This document shows, piece after piece, positions 1-10,470 of a stretch of DNA of 64,000 bases (its first letter is position 1; every line of letters begins with the position of its first letter). The stretch is from Symsagittifera roscoffensis (lineage: Eukaryota > Xenacoelomorpha > Acoela > Convolutidae). The notes beneath the pieces were generated by a model that made no database searches, was not told where the DNA came from, and saw only the letters and a list, made by a program, of their open reading frames with translations. The DNA is taken from NCBI RefSeq assembly GCF_963678635.1, contig NC_087065.1, forward strand, positions 5,601,209-5,665,208. Reading direction: 5' to 3'. The translations under genes and the position numbers were made by a program.

Positions 1-2
1 TA

Positions 3-1511
3 GAAGACGATGTGATTCGAGATAAAATTAAGGGTAGCCCTTGTTACAATCTGATCAAATTCAAGTCGGACTGTCTTCTACTGGACAAAAGTGAAAAGTG
101 TTGCCATCATTCGGTATTTGGCGCAATTCTGGCTGCGTGTCTTGCTGGAAAGAAACAAGTGTCATTATTGATGAATCCAGGAGTTTACGAGGAGCTCTCG
201 CCAGTGGCTTTATGTACCCTGCCGCCCCTCCAGAGCTTATACCTTCCCTGTGAATTGGACATCGTTGGAAACTGGACTCCTGACGATGAAAATTCTCCCA
301 ATAAATGGATCACTGAAGACCCTCCTATAGTGATCCAAAACGTGGTACAGAATTGTCCAGGACCTAGTCTATCGGCATCGACTTTCAATCTATTGACAAC
401 GACCATTTATCTAAAAAGAGTATCCGTTAAAAATTGGCAACCCTTTCAAAACGCCGCTATCTTTAGCAGCTCCAATTCCGTAGTAGAAGCTACAGAATGT
501 TCTTTCATGTCTAAATGCGGTGCAGCTATTTCTCTTCACAGAAACTCGAGGATAATTTTGGAAAAATGTCGATTCGTTGACATATACCAAGCTGTATTAT
601 CAAAATCCGAGGGAAAACTACACATATCAGATACCCTAATTGAAAACGCAAAATTTGCCGGAATCGAGTTGCGGCAAAACGTCTCAGCTCTGATTGAAAA
701 CTGCAGGATTCAAAACTGCTCCATACAGGCCGTTTGTTGCGAGGACGGTGACGTAAAAATAAGAGACTGTCATTTTGAAGCAAACAATTTAGAAACTACT
801 GAAGCTTTGGGTGCGATTCAGTTACGACGTAGCAGAACTAAAGTCTTGCGCACAACAATAAGAAACCAACAGAGACATGGAATTGTTGCAGAGTATGGTC
901 AAAGTATTGTCTACAAAGTGTCCATCAGCGACTGTAAAAATGGGGCTATATTAGTTGCCGGGGACTGTTCCGTTAGCCACTGTGATTTTCAGCACTGTCC
1001 GTGTGGAATGGTTATTGAGGGAGGAGGTTTGTTGAGAATCTTATCCAATAAGATTACGCAGTGCAAGTCAAAGTTTGGAAGAGCTCCGGGCACGAAAGCT
1101 CCGATAAACATGGAGACGAATTTAGAAGAGACTGAGTCAACAATACAGAGTTCAAATGAACCGTGGGAAGTTGAATATCGCGCATCAAAAATTTTCGAAA
1201 AACGCACAAAAATTCGAGAGGAACTGCAAAAGAAACGTACTGAGCTAGGCAATGTTTTGGGAGTTGAGCAGCCATACCCACTTCCTTGTGGCTTTTGTAC
1301 CGTGGATAATTACGAAAGAAGATCGCAATACTTTCTATGCCCACGATGTGAAATGACAGTATTCTGCTCGAATACTTGCCTAGAAAAAAGTAAAGTTGTA
1401 CACAAACCAGAGTGTGATTGGACAACAGATGTTCTTGAAAAATTTCAAAAAAATCAAGTCGCGCGAGCTGGGCAACCAGAAGAACTCGGGATCACCGCAA
1501 CAGAGCTCTAA
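3..1511 (+). CDS. Right-handed beta-helix protein with C-terminal MYND zinc finger, 5'-partial (SHCBP1-like)
   Basis: This is the 3' part of a protein-coding gene. The frame is open from the left edge, so the true start or an upstream exon lies outside the window; the TAG at 1-3 could also be the end of a splice acceptor. Counting from a GTG at 12, about 500 residues are visible. Residues ~110-350 show short irregular repeats of the type 'xxIENCRIQNCxxxAV', with regularly spaced Ile, Val, Asn and Cys, as in right-handed parallel beta-helix (PbH1) domains. A charged helical stretch (residues ~385-415) leads to a MYND zinc finger at ~426-468 with CGFC, CPRC, CSNTC and HKPEC ligand pairs. MYND fingers bind proline-rich partner peptides. 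Beta-helix proteins of the SHCBP1 type act in signalling and cytokinesis, and the match to that family is my inference. The frame ends at TAA 1509-1511. Codon use and GC content are clearly above the flanking DNA, which supports a living gene. Confidence 0.8.
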   Translation, partial: EDDVIRDKIKGSPCYNLIKFKSDCLLLDKSEKCCHHSVFGAILAACLAGKKQVSLLMNPGVYEELSPVALCTLPPLQSLYLPCELDIVGNWTPDDENSPNKWITEDPPIVIQNVVQNCPGPSLSASTFNLLTTTIYLKRVSVKNWQPFQNAAIFSSSNSVVEATECSFMSKCGAAISLHRNSRIILEKCRFVDIYQAVLSKSEGKLHISDTLIENAKFAGIELRQNVSALIENCRIQNCSIQAVCCEDGDVKIRDCHFEANNLETTEALGAIQLRRSRTKVLRTTIRNQQRHGIVAEYGQSIVYKVSISDCKNGAILVAGDCSVSHCDFQHCPCGMVIEGGGLLRILSNKITQCKSKFGRAPGTKAPINMETNLEETESTIQSSNEPWEVEYRASKIFEKRTKIREELQKKRTELGNVLGVEQPYPLPCGFCTVDNYERRSQYFLCPRCEMTVFCSNTCLEKSKVVHKPECDWTTDVLEKFQKNQVARAGQPEELGITATEL

Positions 1512-1671
1512 AACTGCCGATAAAACTTGCCTTTGGCAAAATAACCAAAGCCAGGAACTTTTTGTATTTTTTCTCTGTGATCGTCATTTTAATTGTTTTG
1601 ACGAACTAAATTTCGTTTTTGACGAATACTGATTCAACTAAATGGCTGCACGTAAATAGTTTCAAATTAAT

Positions 1672-1677
1672 CAATAA
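1672..1677 (+). terminator. Candidate polyadenylation signal AATAAA
   Basis: An AATAAA hexamer lies 160 bases after the stop codon of the beta-helix/MYND gene, a normal distance for a short 3' UTR. It is the first canonical hexamer after the stop. The cleavage site is not determined. Confidence 0.5.
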
Positions 1678-4373
1678 ACTGGTGATATTACAAAAACTGC
1701 ATATTCAAGTTAAATAGCTAGATAGCTGTATCTTATAACTCAAATCATCCAGTTTTAAGCAAAAACAACTACTTATACTACGATTTTAGTACCAGTTTTA
1801 CTAAAACTGAGTAAAACTCTGTTTCAATCAATTCATAATCGATTATAATCTCTTCCGTTGAAAACAAACTGAAATCAATCTAAAAACGTTTCAATCGATT
1901 ATGATGGATATAATCTATCTATTTTAGTTAATTTTAAAGTTACTTTTGAGTCATTTTTTGTTCGATCTTGATCCAAAATGCTGCATTTATGCTTTTTGAA
2001 AGACGTTTGTTTATGTGTAAAATGGGATAAAACTCTTCTGGCAGTTTTCATATTGATTCAAACTTATAACAATTTTGTTTCGTTTTTTCTCGATCAGACT
2101 TGATTCATGATCCAAACTTTCAGGTTTTTAACCATCAAAAGCTCAATTTAGCGTTTTAATTTCTTGAGGTGTCTGAAAAAAAAATGATTTTTTTTTTATC
2201 GGGGATCCTTTTAAGTAAAATTAAAGAATCTCTATGATTTTTTGTGTGGTAAAATCTTTTGTGTTCAGATGAACGAAAGTGTAATAACGCATCTCTTTTC
2301 TAGAGATTTTGTGAATTTGGTTTAAGTCAGCTGCAACCAAATTGATTTAAAGAGTTTATCTGTATAAATTAAAAAATATTAAAAAAGATTAAAGTCACTC
2401 GGAAATTGTTACGATCAAATCGATAATAACTTATCTGAACACAAAACTTTGGTAAGAATCAATTATTTAGGCCTAATTTTGTGTGAGAGTATTCATAATG
2501 TTTTTAAAGCTAAAAACTAAGCAATTGAAAGCAAATTTCGACTTCTTTAATAAAACTTTATGACTTTTATGCATTGTTTTTTGTTTTCCATAGCCTGAAA
2601 AATAAAAAAAACGATTGTGTGCTTTTTATGCAACAAAAATAAAGAAACCGAAAAAAAAATAGAAAAAAAATTTAAAAAATTTGTTTGCCGCAAAAACAAG
2701 AAAACGATTGAGAGAATCAAAAAAATTAAAAAAAGTAAGCGATAAAGAAAGAACTGATTTTTTTTCAAAATTTGCCAAAACTATTGAAAATTATTTGTTC
2801 ATAAGTCATTCCCTTGTCCCAAAAAGCAAAAAGCGAATCGAATAAATTGAAAAATTTTAGCTGAAGAAAATCAAGTAATTCATTTTTCCCACTTAATTTA
2901 GATGGAAGCATTTAGGTGGAATCATTTTGATGGAAATATTCAGGTGGAATTGTTAAACATTAAGAAAACATCAACGAATTTACCGTAGAAGTTGATTAAC
3001 CTACCAAAATCAGTCACTCTTTAATTTTTTTGATTATTTGAAATTTTTATTAGTTTCGGAATCTTTGCTGGTTTGGCTAATATTTTCCCTTGAAACTGGA
3101 AGGACATCACATAATCTGTAAAATTGTATTAAGTATCTTGAGGAGCAAAAGTAACAATGAAGTTTTGAACATTGTGTGATAATTGGCGAAGAAAACGCAG
3201 TTTTGACCAGATATTTTGAAAAAAATTCGACCGCTATCTTGAAGATTTATCCAAGATTTATTGAAAAGAATGGAACATTTTTTGGATCTCTCAATTAAAA
3301 AAAAACCCCTTTGACACAACAACTGATCGTGATTGAAATAGAGTAAACAGTTAGTGAAAGCATACTCATAGCTGCAGTACTTAGACTAAATTTTGTTTTC
3401 TAATGTAAAATTTTTAAAAACTGTTTTGATTATTATTAGCTTTAAAGCAACTTAAAACGAGCAGAGTTCTTTATTTTTTTTAAAACAAAAAATCATCAAA
3501 CTTGACTGCAAAATGTAAATACTGCAAAAAAATTACGATTGCAGATTTAAAAAAAACTGCAATTGAAAAATTCTAGACAACACCGATGATTGCCAGGTCA
3601 ATGAGTATTTGTTGCTGTCAAAGACAATATAGTAGAAATCAAGTTAAAAAATTTTATTCGGCAAAGTCAATGGCTCATCAGGTTCAAATCAATTAATTGA
3701 AAATGCAAGATTTTTATTTTTTTTTGGACTATTTACCTTTCAATAGAAATTTTAGGCCTAGTAAAGGTAGTAAACGAAGTAGGAATTGCAACTCATCAAA
3801 TCAAGCACATGTTACAAAAAGTACAATTAATTTCTATCATTTTTTAGTCTAAAACGGCAAAATTTTTCACAATTGTTTTTTTAAGAAGAAAAGTTTTTGC
3901 AAGTAACACTTTAGAATCATAGCAACAATGAATGCAATTTTATAGAGTACTTTTTTATCAATAACTCAACATGAATCTATTTGAGGCCTTTAAAAAAGTT
4001 CTTTCAGATTGTTTCATGATTTTATTACTATTTTTTAACAAATCGAACTTTTATCAACGGATTTTCCTCGGGTGTAATCAAAACGCTAAGCTGAAAATCG
4101 TCGATTTATTGTTGTTAAACTGATGTAAACCTTTATACGATGTCGGAAACACATTTTATAAATTTCAGACGAATCGTTTTTAAAAGCTACGCACGGGCTA
4201 TTTTTGCAAAAATAATTAGCGGCCTTTAAAATAGTTTCTTTTAAATTGCGTAAATCCTTTCCTAATTAATTTGTTATATGATAACCCGTTGTCAGTGGTT
4301 GTGCATGAGGTGCAATCGAGACGCTAAGCTGAAAATCTTCGAGGCTTTGTTGTCGAACATCTTGGTGAAAAGC
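1678..4373. other. AT-rich non-coding stretch before the gypsy element
   Basis: No supported gene. The sequence is AT-rich with many short A and T runs. A TAATCGATTA palindrome followed by TAAT lies near 1836-1850, as in the inverted-repeat family described at 35 and 55 kb. The string ACGCTAAGCTGAAAATC occurs twice, at about 4083 and 4321, just before the LTR element, so part of this flank is itself duplicated. Open frames here are short and low in complexity. Confidence 0.6.
4368..4373. repeat. Target-site duplication AAAAGC, left copy
   Basis: AAAAGC directly precedes the 5' LTR and the same six bases directly follow the 3' LTR at 13654-13659. A short duplication of this kind is expected for gypsy integration and fixes the element ends. 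Confidence 0.75.
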
Positions 4374-4585
4374 TGTTTCGAATCTTACCATTCGTCTTAT
4401 TTCATTCAATTAGTCTTGAAGTATTTTAACTGGTTAATTTATATTTGACCTTGTTATCTTCATTCTCTCCGACGGAGAGAATGACCGCTCACTTTTTAAT
4501 GTTTTAATTTAGAGATTAATTCACTTTTTAAACATATCTTATTTGTAACTAAGTAGAATTATCCGTAACAAAGAAACATTTTATT
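4374..4585 (+). repeat. 5' LTR of the gypsy element
   Basis: This 212-bp direct repeat of 13442-13653 starts with TGTT and ends just before the primer-binding site. About nine substitutions separate the copies and there are no indels. Near-palindromic CATTCTCTCC / GGAGAGAATG arms lie at 4461-4483. No clear TATA box was assigned. Confidence 0.9.
4461..4483. promoter_or_regulatory. Perfect 10-bp inverted repeat inside the LTR
   Basis: CATTCTCTCC, a three-base spacer GAC, then GGAGAGAATG form a perfect hairpin or dyad in mid-LTR. The 3' LTR copy (13529-13551) keeps most of it with two changes. It may be a protein-binding dyad or an RNA stem in the transcript; the role is unknown. Confidence 0.4.
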
Positions 4586-4586
4586 C

Positions 4587-4596
4587 TGGCGCAGTC
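4587..4596 (+). other. Primer-binding site, tRNA-Ser type
   Basis: TGGCGCAGTC starts one base after the LTR end. It is complementary to a tRNA 3' end of the form GACTGCGCCA, which fits animal serine tRNAs that begin GCAGTC (family knowledge). The bases after the first ten do not continue the match, so the complementarity is short. Confidence 0.65.
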
Positions 4597-4615
4597 AAAC
4601 AGCAACGAATCAAAC

Positions 4616-5758
4616 GTGAGAGGTATACCTTCATTTTGGCAAAACCACACAGTGGACCCACCAATTCCTTGGGAAGAGTGGAGCGATTTATTCCAACTAG
4701 CAATAATCGCAAAGGAGAATATTGATATCGAAAATCTCTTGAATCCATCGGAACGATATCATCCACTTCCCCCAACATTGAAAAATCCGCCGGAAAACGA
4801 ATCCGACGCTCAAAAAACATCTCGCATCGAGAGGAATATTCGAGAACAAAAGAGATTCGATGACGAAGAAATGGCCTCAATAAAGTCAGAAGCCAAGAAA
4901 TTCAACGGCTTGAGACTTGAAGAGGCGGACAAAAAACTCAGATCCATACTCTATCTAGCCCTAGGAAACGAAGGAAGGAAAATATTCGGCCTAAAGTTCA
5001 CGAGAGTTAAAGTTCTACAAATTTCCTTCAAAGAATTTTGGGAAAATTTGTCCGTAGCTTTTGTGAGAAAGACAAAAATAACCTTCGAAAGACACAAACT
5101 ATTAAACAGAATACAGAGGGACAGAGAATCATTAGAACAATTCTGGGGGGCACTTGCAGAAATGGCAAAAAGATGTGACATTCCCACAGGAGAAGATGAA
5201 TGGATTCGAGATATTTTTATCATTAACATGAAGAACTCGGACATCCAACGGAAACTTCTCACGGAAACCCTACCTCCACTAGAAGCCTTAAATTTAGCCC
5301 TGGTTGACGAAAAAGGAATAACAAACCACATCAAAATGACGAGTATTTTTAAATTTAACGGATATTCTTCCAACAAATCTTTTAATCATTTTAATGTAAA
5401 AAGAGAACCCAACCTAAACATCAAAAGAACTAACACATGTATGAAATGCGGCGGAAGTTTTACCAAAAGACACCTAGCGGTTTGCCCCGCTAAAGATACG
5501 ACTTGCACGACTTGTAAATATCGAGGACATTTTACTAGACTCTGTAAATCACGCCGTAAAAATGTAAATTTTGTGGATAGTCAAATTTTAAATAATACAG
5601 ATGATAATTATCCTTCGGAGCAACCGGATGTAAAAATCGACCGCGCTAATAGAGAATGCTGTGGAGTAATCAACGCATGGTTGGAGTCCGGACAGAGCGA
5701 TAACGATGATTACTCTGTATTAAACCTAACAACTATCTACGACAACCAAGGAAAGTAA
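4616..5758 (+). CDS. Gypsy Gag polyprotein
   Basis: The frame encodes 380 residues from a GTG at 4616. It is open back to 4553 in the LTR and has no in-frame ATG before the Met at 4871 (residue 86), so the start is unclear. The N-terminal half is helical and charged. Residues ~140-240 resemble the capsid-like part of retrotransposon Gag. Two zinc knuckles follow: C275, C278, H286, C290 (a long variant, CX2CX7HX3C) and C297, C300, H305, C310 (the standard CX2CX4HX4C). Knuckles bind the element's own RNA. Gag forms the particle in which the RNA is copied. The frame is intact up to TAA 5756-5758, and the protease lies in the same frame after it. Confidence 0.85.
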   Translation: MRGIPSFWQNHTVDPPIPWEEWSDLFQLAIIAKENIDIENLLNPSERYHPLPPTLKNPPENESDAQKTSRIERNIREQKRFDDEEMASIKSEAKKFNGLRLEEADKKLRSILYLALGNEGRKIFGLKFTRVKVLQISFKEFWENLSVAFVRKTKITFERHKLLNRIQRDRESLEQFWGALAEMAKRCDIPTGEDEWIRDIFIINMKNSDIQRKLLTETLPPLEALNLALVDEKGITNHIKMTSIFKFNGYSSNKSFNHFNVKREPNLNIKRTNTCMKCGGSFTKRHLAVCPAKDTTCTTCKYRGHFTRLCKSRRKNVNFVDSQILNNTDDNYPSEQPDVKIDRANRECCGVINAWLESGQSDNDDYSVLNLTTIYDNQGK

Positions 5759-6280
5759 CTGAAGAAACTACTAAATATTGGCTTAGGAAATGAAAATCAA
5801 GTAATTCTCAATATGCAGGTGGATTCAGCTAGCCCTGTAAGCTTTCTTAAACAGAATGTGTTACACGAGTTGAAGTTACGAGACCCTTATGTGAAAATAT
5901 ATCCAGTGGATAAAGCGACTAAAGAACTTTATTGCGGATTTACGAACAATGCAATAAAAATCACTGGAAAGGTAATCGTCCCAATTTTCTCAAATGGATG
6001 GTCTCACAAGGAATGCCACTTCTTCCTTACTCAAGGTCACGAAAGAAACATCTTGGGAAACGACAATTTACCAAAAGTCGGAATCGAACTTTCACAAAAA
6101 CAATACATAACACTCACCAACAAGCGAACTTGTAAACCTATCAATTCAGTTACCTCACTTGCTATAGAAAATGAAATAGACTTGATTTCCAAATCTTTCA
6201 AACAACTATTCCTTTGGATTGGAAAAATAAAAAATCAAACAGAAATAACACACTTTCACGAACCACTAAAGCCAATTTAA
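5759..6280 (+). pseudogene. Gypsy aspartic protease, in frame with gag across one stop codon
   Basis: This retropepsin-like domain processes Gag-Pol. Counted from the Met at 5813, the active-site motif is Asp4-Ser5-Ala6 followed by SPVSF; the family normally has Asp-Ser/Thr-Gly. The second family motif, ILGND, is at residues 80-84. The frame is the same as gag: only TAA 5756-5758 separates them, then the frame runs on without a stop to TAA 6278-6280. After that stop the same frame continues through the linker towards RT, so 6278-6280 is likely a disabling mutation. The Ala in place of Gly would be expected to harm activity, but this has not been tested. Confidence 0.75.
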
Positions 6281-6473
6281 CTAAAAGGCAGAAGGGTCCC
6301 TTTACACTTACTGGATTCAGTAAAATCAGAATTGTACAGACTCAAATCCGAAGAACACATCAAAAAATTAGAAAACTGCGACAAGGACAGATTTATTAGT
6401 CCGATAGTTATCACTTGTAAAAAAGACAAATCGATAAAGCTAGCAAGAACAAATTTTTAAGAACAAATACCAG
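6281..6473 (+). pseudogene. Protease-RT linker with frameshift
   Basis: The reading frame of the protease continues here without a stop until a TAA at about 6458-6460, inside a run of T after AGAACAAA. The RT frame begins one base out of register after this T-run, so a single-base insertion in the homopolymer explains the break. The translated stretch has the charged character of the region just before gypsy RT. Confidence 0.55.
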
Positions 6474-7691
6474 ATGCCCAATATACACAAATTAGTGAAT
6501 AATGTAGCGGCTCAAATTTCAAACAATTCCGCCGGAGAAGTATGGTTTACCAATCTAGACCTAAAGAATGCATATAGTCAACTTTCGTTAGACAATTTTA
6601 CTAGCAGCCAATGCAAATTTAGCCTAATTGGCGGAGATATAACAGGCACTTATCAATTTTTAACCGGTTTTTACGAACTCGCCGATATGCCAAACGAGTT
6701 TCAAAGAGTCATGGACTCAACTCTGGGAAATATTCCTTTCACAAATTGTTACCTTGACGACATATTAGTCGCTTCCAAAGGAAGTTTTAATGACCACAAG
6801 AAAATTGTTTATAAAATTTTATCAACGCTAGATAGTTACAATTTCGCAGTTAAATGGTCGAAATGCAAACTTTTCCAAAAAGAAATCGAATGGCTCGGCT
6901 TTAGAATATCGAATTCCGGAATCGCCCCACTATTCGATAAAACCAAGGCAATTAAAGATATTCCAATTCCAAAAAATCTCAAGGAATTAAGATCATTCTT
7001 CGGGTCAACTAATCAGTACATTAAATTTGTACCAAACTTAGCATCCCTGGGAAGCCCGCTAAGACCTCTTTTAAACAAGAAGTCGATTTTCCTTTGGAAT
7101 GAAGATCACACAAAAGCTTTCGATAAGATTAAATCAGAACTAGTCAATCTTACTGAAAACACCCACTTCGACGTCAAAAGGCCCACGAGAGTAAAAAACG
7201 ATGCTTCACATAATGGGTTAGGTGCATCCCTTGAACAACTCCATGAGAACGTTTGGAAAACAGTGTCTTTCGGTTCAAGATTTTTCAATCCTCATGAATC
7301 CAAATATTCAACAAACGAATTAGAGTTATTAGGAGTTGTATGGGCGGTGGAACATTGCAAAAACTATCTCTACGGCTCCGAATTCGAAATTATTACCGAC
7401 CACAAAGCTCTCCTTTCCGCTTTGTCACCTATTCACGGAAACAAAACGTATCATAGCCGATTGACAAGACGGGTAGATCGGCTTTTACCATTTAATTTTA
7501 CTATCAAGCATTTAGCGGGAAAAGATATGGGTTTTACCGACCTAAATTCGAGAACTTCTAAAGCAATTCCCCCATCACATTACGACGAAAAATTCGTAGT
7601 TGCAACTACCAAAAAAATATATAACGCACTCAATCTTTTGGATAATGAAAATTCATTACGTAATTCAATTAATTCAATATCGGAAAATTAA
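6474..7691 (+). pseudogene. Gypsy reverse transcriptase and RNase H, first copy
   Basis: The open frame is 405 residues. RT part: the first catalytic Asp is in NLDLKNAYSQL (residue ~29) and the second box is CYLDDILV (YLDD 93-96). RNase H part: Asp243 in KNDASHNGLGA, acidic NELELL at ~281-286, Asp309 in ITDHKALL and Asp356 in GFTDLNSR. All catalytic acids of both domains are present. RT copies the RNA into DNA, and RNase H removes the RNA strand. The N-terminus is cut off by the upstream frameshift. The C-terminus runs into TAA 7689-7691. From 6879 on, the sequence is repeated as the second copy at 9660. Confidence 0.9.
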
Positions 7692-9126
7692 TTACGATAA
7701 ATTACGAAACCACGTTATAATTACAGCATTGAATTGTGTCAATTCTTCCATTTCAATCTGCAATCAAAAACTCTATAAAACAGAATTTTGTAACTCTAAA
7801 TGTATTCCCTCGGATTTCTCAAGCACCGATTCTACTAAAATCTTTCTATCAAACTCAGCCTTAATTTATTTTTTAATTCTTTAAAGTAGCCTAATTAGTA
7901 ATCCTTCCGATCCTTCCACTTCCGGGATACAGGTCTCAATTGATTTCCAAATTTCCTCAGAGCACAAAAAGTTAGTAACTAAATTTCGAGAAAATCTCAA
8001 GTTACCTGAAAGACCTTTGGATTTAAATACATCATTCAGTGCAAAGTTGGTTGCTTTACTAACGGAAGATGATGAGATGCTAAACCCAATTGTGAAGGCT
8101 TTACAGGAAAAAGTAGAAAACATCAACGCAAATTCCCGTTACTTGCACCAATTTTCAAAAAACCTTCATGAATCCGACTGATTAAAATATATGGATGGAA
8201 AATTGGTTATTCCTTTTACACTTCGAAACGCCGTTTTAAAAACCTCACACGAATCTCACCCTGGCCAATTCGGTATGAAATACCTGGCACAATATTTTTG
8301 GTGGCCTCATATAAACCGGAAAACTTACTTCCACGGGATTAATTGCACACAATGCACCCAAACTGGTAAGAACATAAAAAGCATCAAACCAACCACACAA
8401 ATTACCGAACTTCCCGCTTTATTTGAACCTAATGAGGAATTAAACCTTGATTTTGCCGGCCCATTAGATAACACCTGGGGAAACAATAAATACATCTTAT
8501 TATGAATAGATCGTTTTTCAAAATTTCCATCAGCCAATATTACATCTTCAACGTCATCAAACACGGTAATCGAATTTCTTCAAGATTATTTTTGTCTCCA
8601 TGGGATTCCTAACTCTAATCGTGTTGACCACGCATCCTGTTTTACTAGTCAAGATTTTAAATTATTTTGTAATTCTTTTAATATCAAACTAATATTTTGT
8701 ACAGTTGGGGACCATCGTTCTAATAGTCTTGTAGAAAAACTTGTTCATAATGTAAAAATCAAATTATTAGGAATGTCTTTAGAACAACGAAAACCTTCAT
8801 TACAAACTGCCATTTCGAAAATCATTTGGATTTTACAATCTTCCTTTCAATCAAAAATAAAATGTTGACCATTCGAAATACACTTTAATAGAAAACCGAA
8901 CACGATCTGGACGCCATTGGCATCTAGTAAATTATCCGGTAGATTTTTAGACAAAGGTAAGTCGATCTTAAGAAGAGAAAGGGCCCTCGACTAGAACGCC
9001 GACGATCGGATAAAGGATGGATACAAAGACTCTCTTGTACCGAAAAAGAACCAGTCACCATCGGAGAAAGGCTACGATTCAGACTATCTTACAACTCCAA
9101 AACCTTCATCTTCCCGAGTGTCATGA
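7692..9126 (+). pseudogene. Gypsy integrase region, first copy, with several stops
   Basis: The integrase frame is readable from about 7898 but broken by TGA 8179, TGA 8503, TGA 8866 and TAG 8992, and ends at TGA 9124. From the Met at 8191, an HHCC zinc-binding region has H20, H23, C52 and C55. The catalytic DDE triad is kept: Asp at 8452 (LNLDFAGP), Asp at 8626 (RVDHAS) and Glu at 8734 (LVEKL). The last two are separated by 35 residues, the classical D,D-35-E spacing. Integrase joins the DNA copy to the host chromosome. The four internal stops mean no full protein is made. Confidence 0.85.
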
Positions 9127-9659
9127 AACAGTCCGTTTGAAGGTAAATTACTACGAAAAACCAATGGAAGTAGAAACGGAAATCCCTTCTATAAACAACT
9201 GGGTCGGAAAATATTAAACTCAATAAAATCCACGGTTGAACTATCCGACGGAAAAATCTTTAGAAAATCAGACATCGCCATCCCAAAGTCTAAATCCTCT
9301 ACAATCCGTTCATTCAAAGGAAATATCTCTTTTCCCTCTTTTTCTAACATTGATTTACAAGTAGGTCCAAGAAAGACAAACAAATCGAAAGCACAACAGA
9401 CACGGAAACCAGGCCCTAAGACAGGACGACACACAGAGTCTCTCACCCCGGTCACCGCCAGATCTAGAGGAATAAAACCAAACTCAACAAATCGAAGCGA
9501 AACCGAAATAAAGCCTCGACTTCGAACACAGGATATTTAGCAGGTGATGAATCCATGTTCATTCCGTCGGATACGTCGGGCATTAGCGATTGGGAATGGA
9601 TTGCGGGAGGTTTTCCATGCAGATAAATGATAAGAAAACGCTTCATTTCGGTTAACCAC
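9127..9659 (+). pseudogene. Post-integrase pol tail, first copy, truncated
   Basis: After the integrase stop, a different frame is open from about 9180 to TAG 9538. It encodes a basic then charged tail containing STVELSDGKIFRKS. Such tails follow integrase in gypsy Pol and may guide integration; that function is inferred. The tail is cut at 9659 by the start of the second tandem copy, and its true continuation is found only after 12440. Confidence 0.65.
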
Positions 9660-10470
9660 AAAGAAATTGAATGGCTCGGCTTTAGAATATCGAATTCCGG
9701 AATCGCCCCACTATTCGATAAAACCAAGGCAATTAAAGATATTCCAATTCCAAAAAATCTCAAGGAATTAAGATCATTCTTCGGGTCAACTAATCAGTAC
9801 ATTAAATTTGTACCAAACTTAGCATCCCTGGGAAGCCCGCTAAGACCTCTTTTAAACAAGAAGTCGATTTTCCTTTGGAATGAAGATCACACAAAAGCTT
9901 TCGATAAGATTAAATCAGAACTAGTCAATCTTACTGAAAACACCCACTTCGACGTCAAAAGGCCCACGAGAGTAAAAAACGATGCTTCACATAATGGGTT
10001 AGGTGCATCCCTTGAACAACTCCATGAGAACGTTTGGAAAACAGTGTCTTTCGGTTCAAGATTTTAAAATCCTCATGAATCCAAATATTCAACAAACGAA
10101 TTAGAGTTATTAGGAGTTGTATGGGCGGTGGAACATTGCAAAAACTATCTCTACGGCTCCGAATTCGAAATTATTACCGACCACAAAGCTCTCCTTTCCG
10201 CTTTGTCACCTATTCACGGAAACAAAACGTATCATAGCCGATTGACAAGACGGGTAGATCGGCTTTTACCATTTAATTTTACTATCAAGCATTTAGCGGG
10301 AAAAGATATGGGTTTTACCGACCTAAATTCGAGAACTTCTAAAGCAATTCCCCCATCACATTACGACGAAAATTTCGTAGTTGCAACTACCAAAAAATAT
10401 ATAACGCACTCAATCTTTTGGATAATGAAAATTCATTACGTAATTCAATTAATTCAATATCGGAAAATTA
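9660..10470 (+). pseudogene. RT C-terminus and RNase H, second copy
   Basis: Starts at EIEWLGFRISNSG, so it lacks the RT palm and the YLDD box. RNase H is broken by a TAA near 10064, where TTTTTCAATC of copy 1 reads ATTTTAAAATC. The frame then resumes at 10128 and, because of one missing A near 10393, runs out of register into a different C-terminus. It cannot encode an active enzyme. Confidence 0.85.

Larger units (their letters stand above)
6879..9659 (+). repeat. Internal tandem duplication, unit 1
   Basis: This unit of about 2781 bp is repeated head-to-tail at 9660-12439. It starts inside RT, 13 codons after the KWSKCKLF region begins, and ends in the pol tail. By eye the copies differ at about ten substitutions and one single-base indel (an A-run near 7613 against 10393). 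Both carry the same integrase stops. At the joint, the sequence GTTAACCACA runs straight into AAGAAATTG. Confidence 0.9.

Noticed and set aside
8503-8868. Recoded TGA codons in integrase (alternative genetic code)
   Set aside because: Stops include TGA, TAG and TAA in different places of pol, and the host genes use normal stops; simple decay explains it.
9464-9763. - strand open frames in the gypsy duplication
   Set aside because: They repeat at the same offset in both units and are antisense to the pol tail and RT; shadows.
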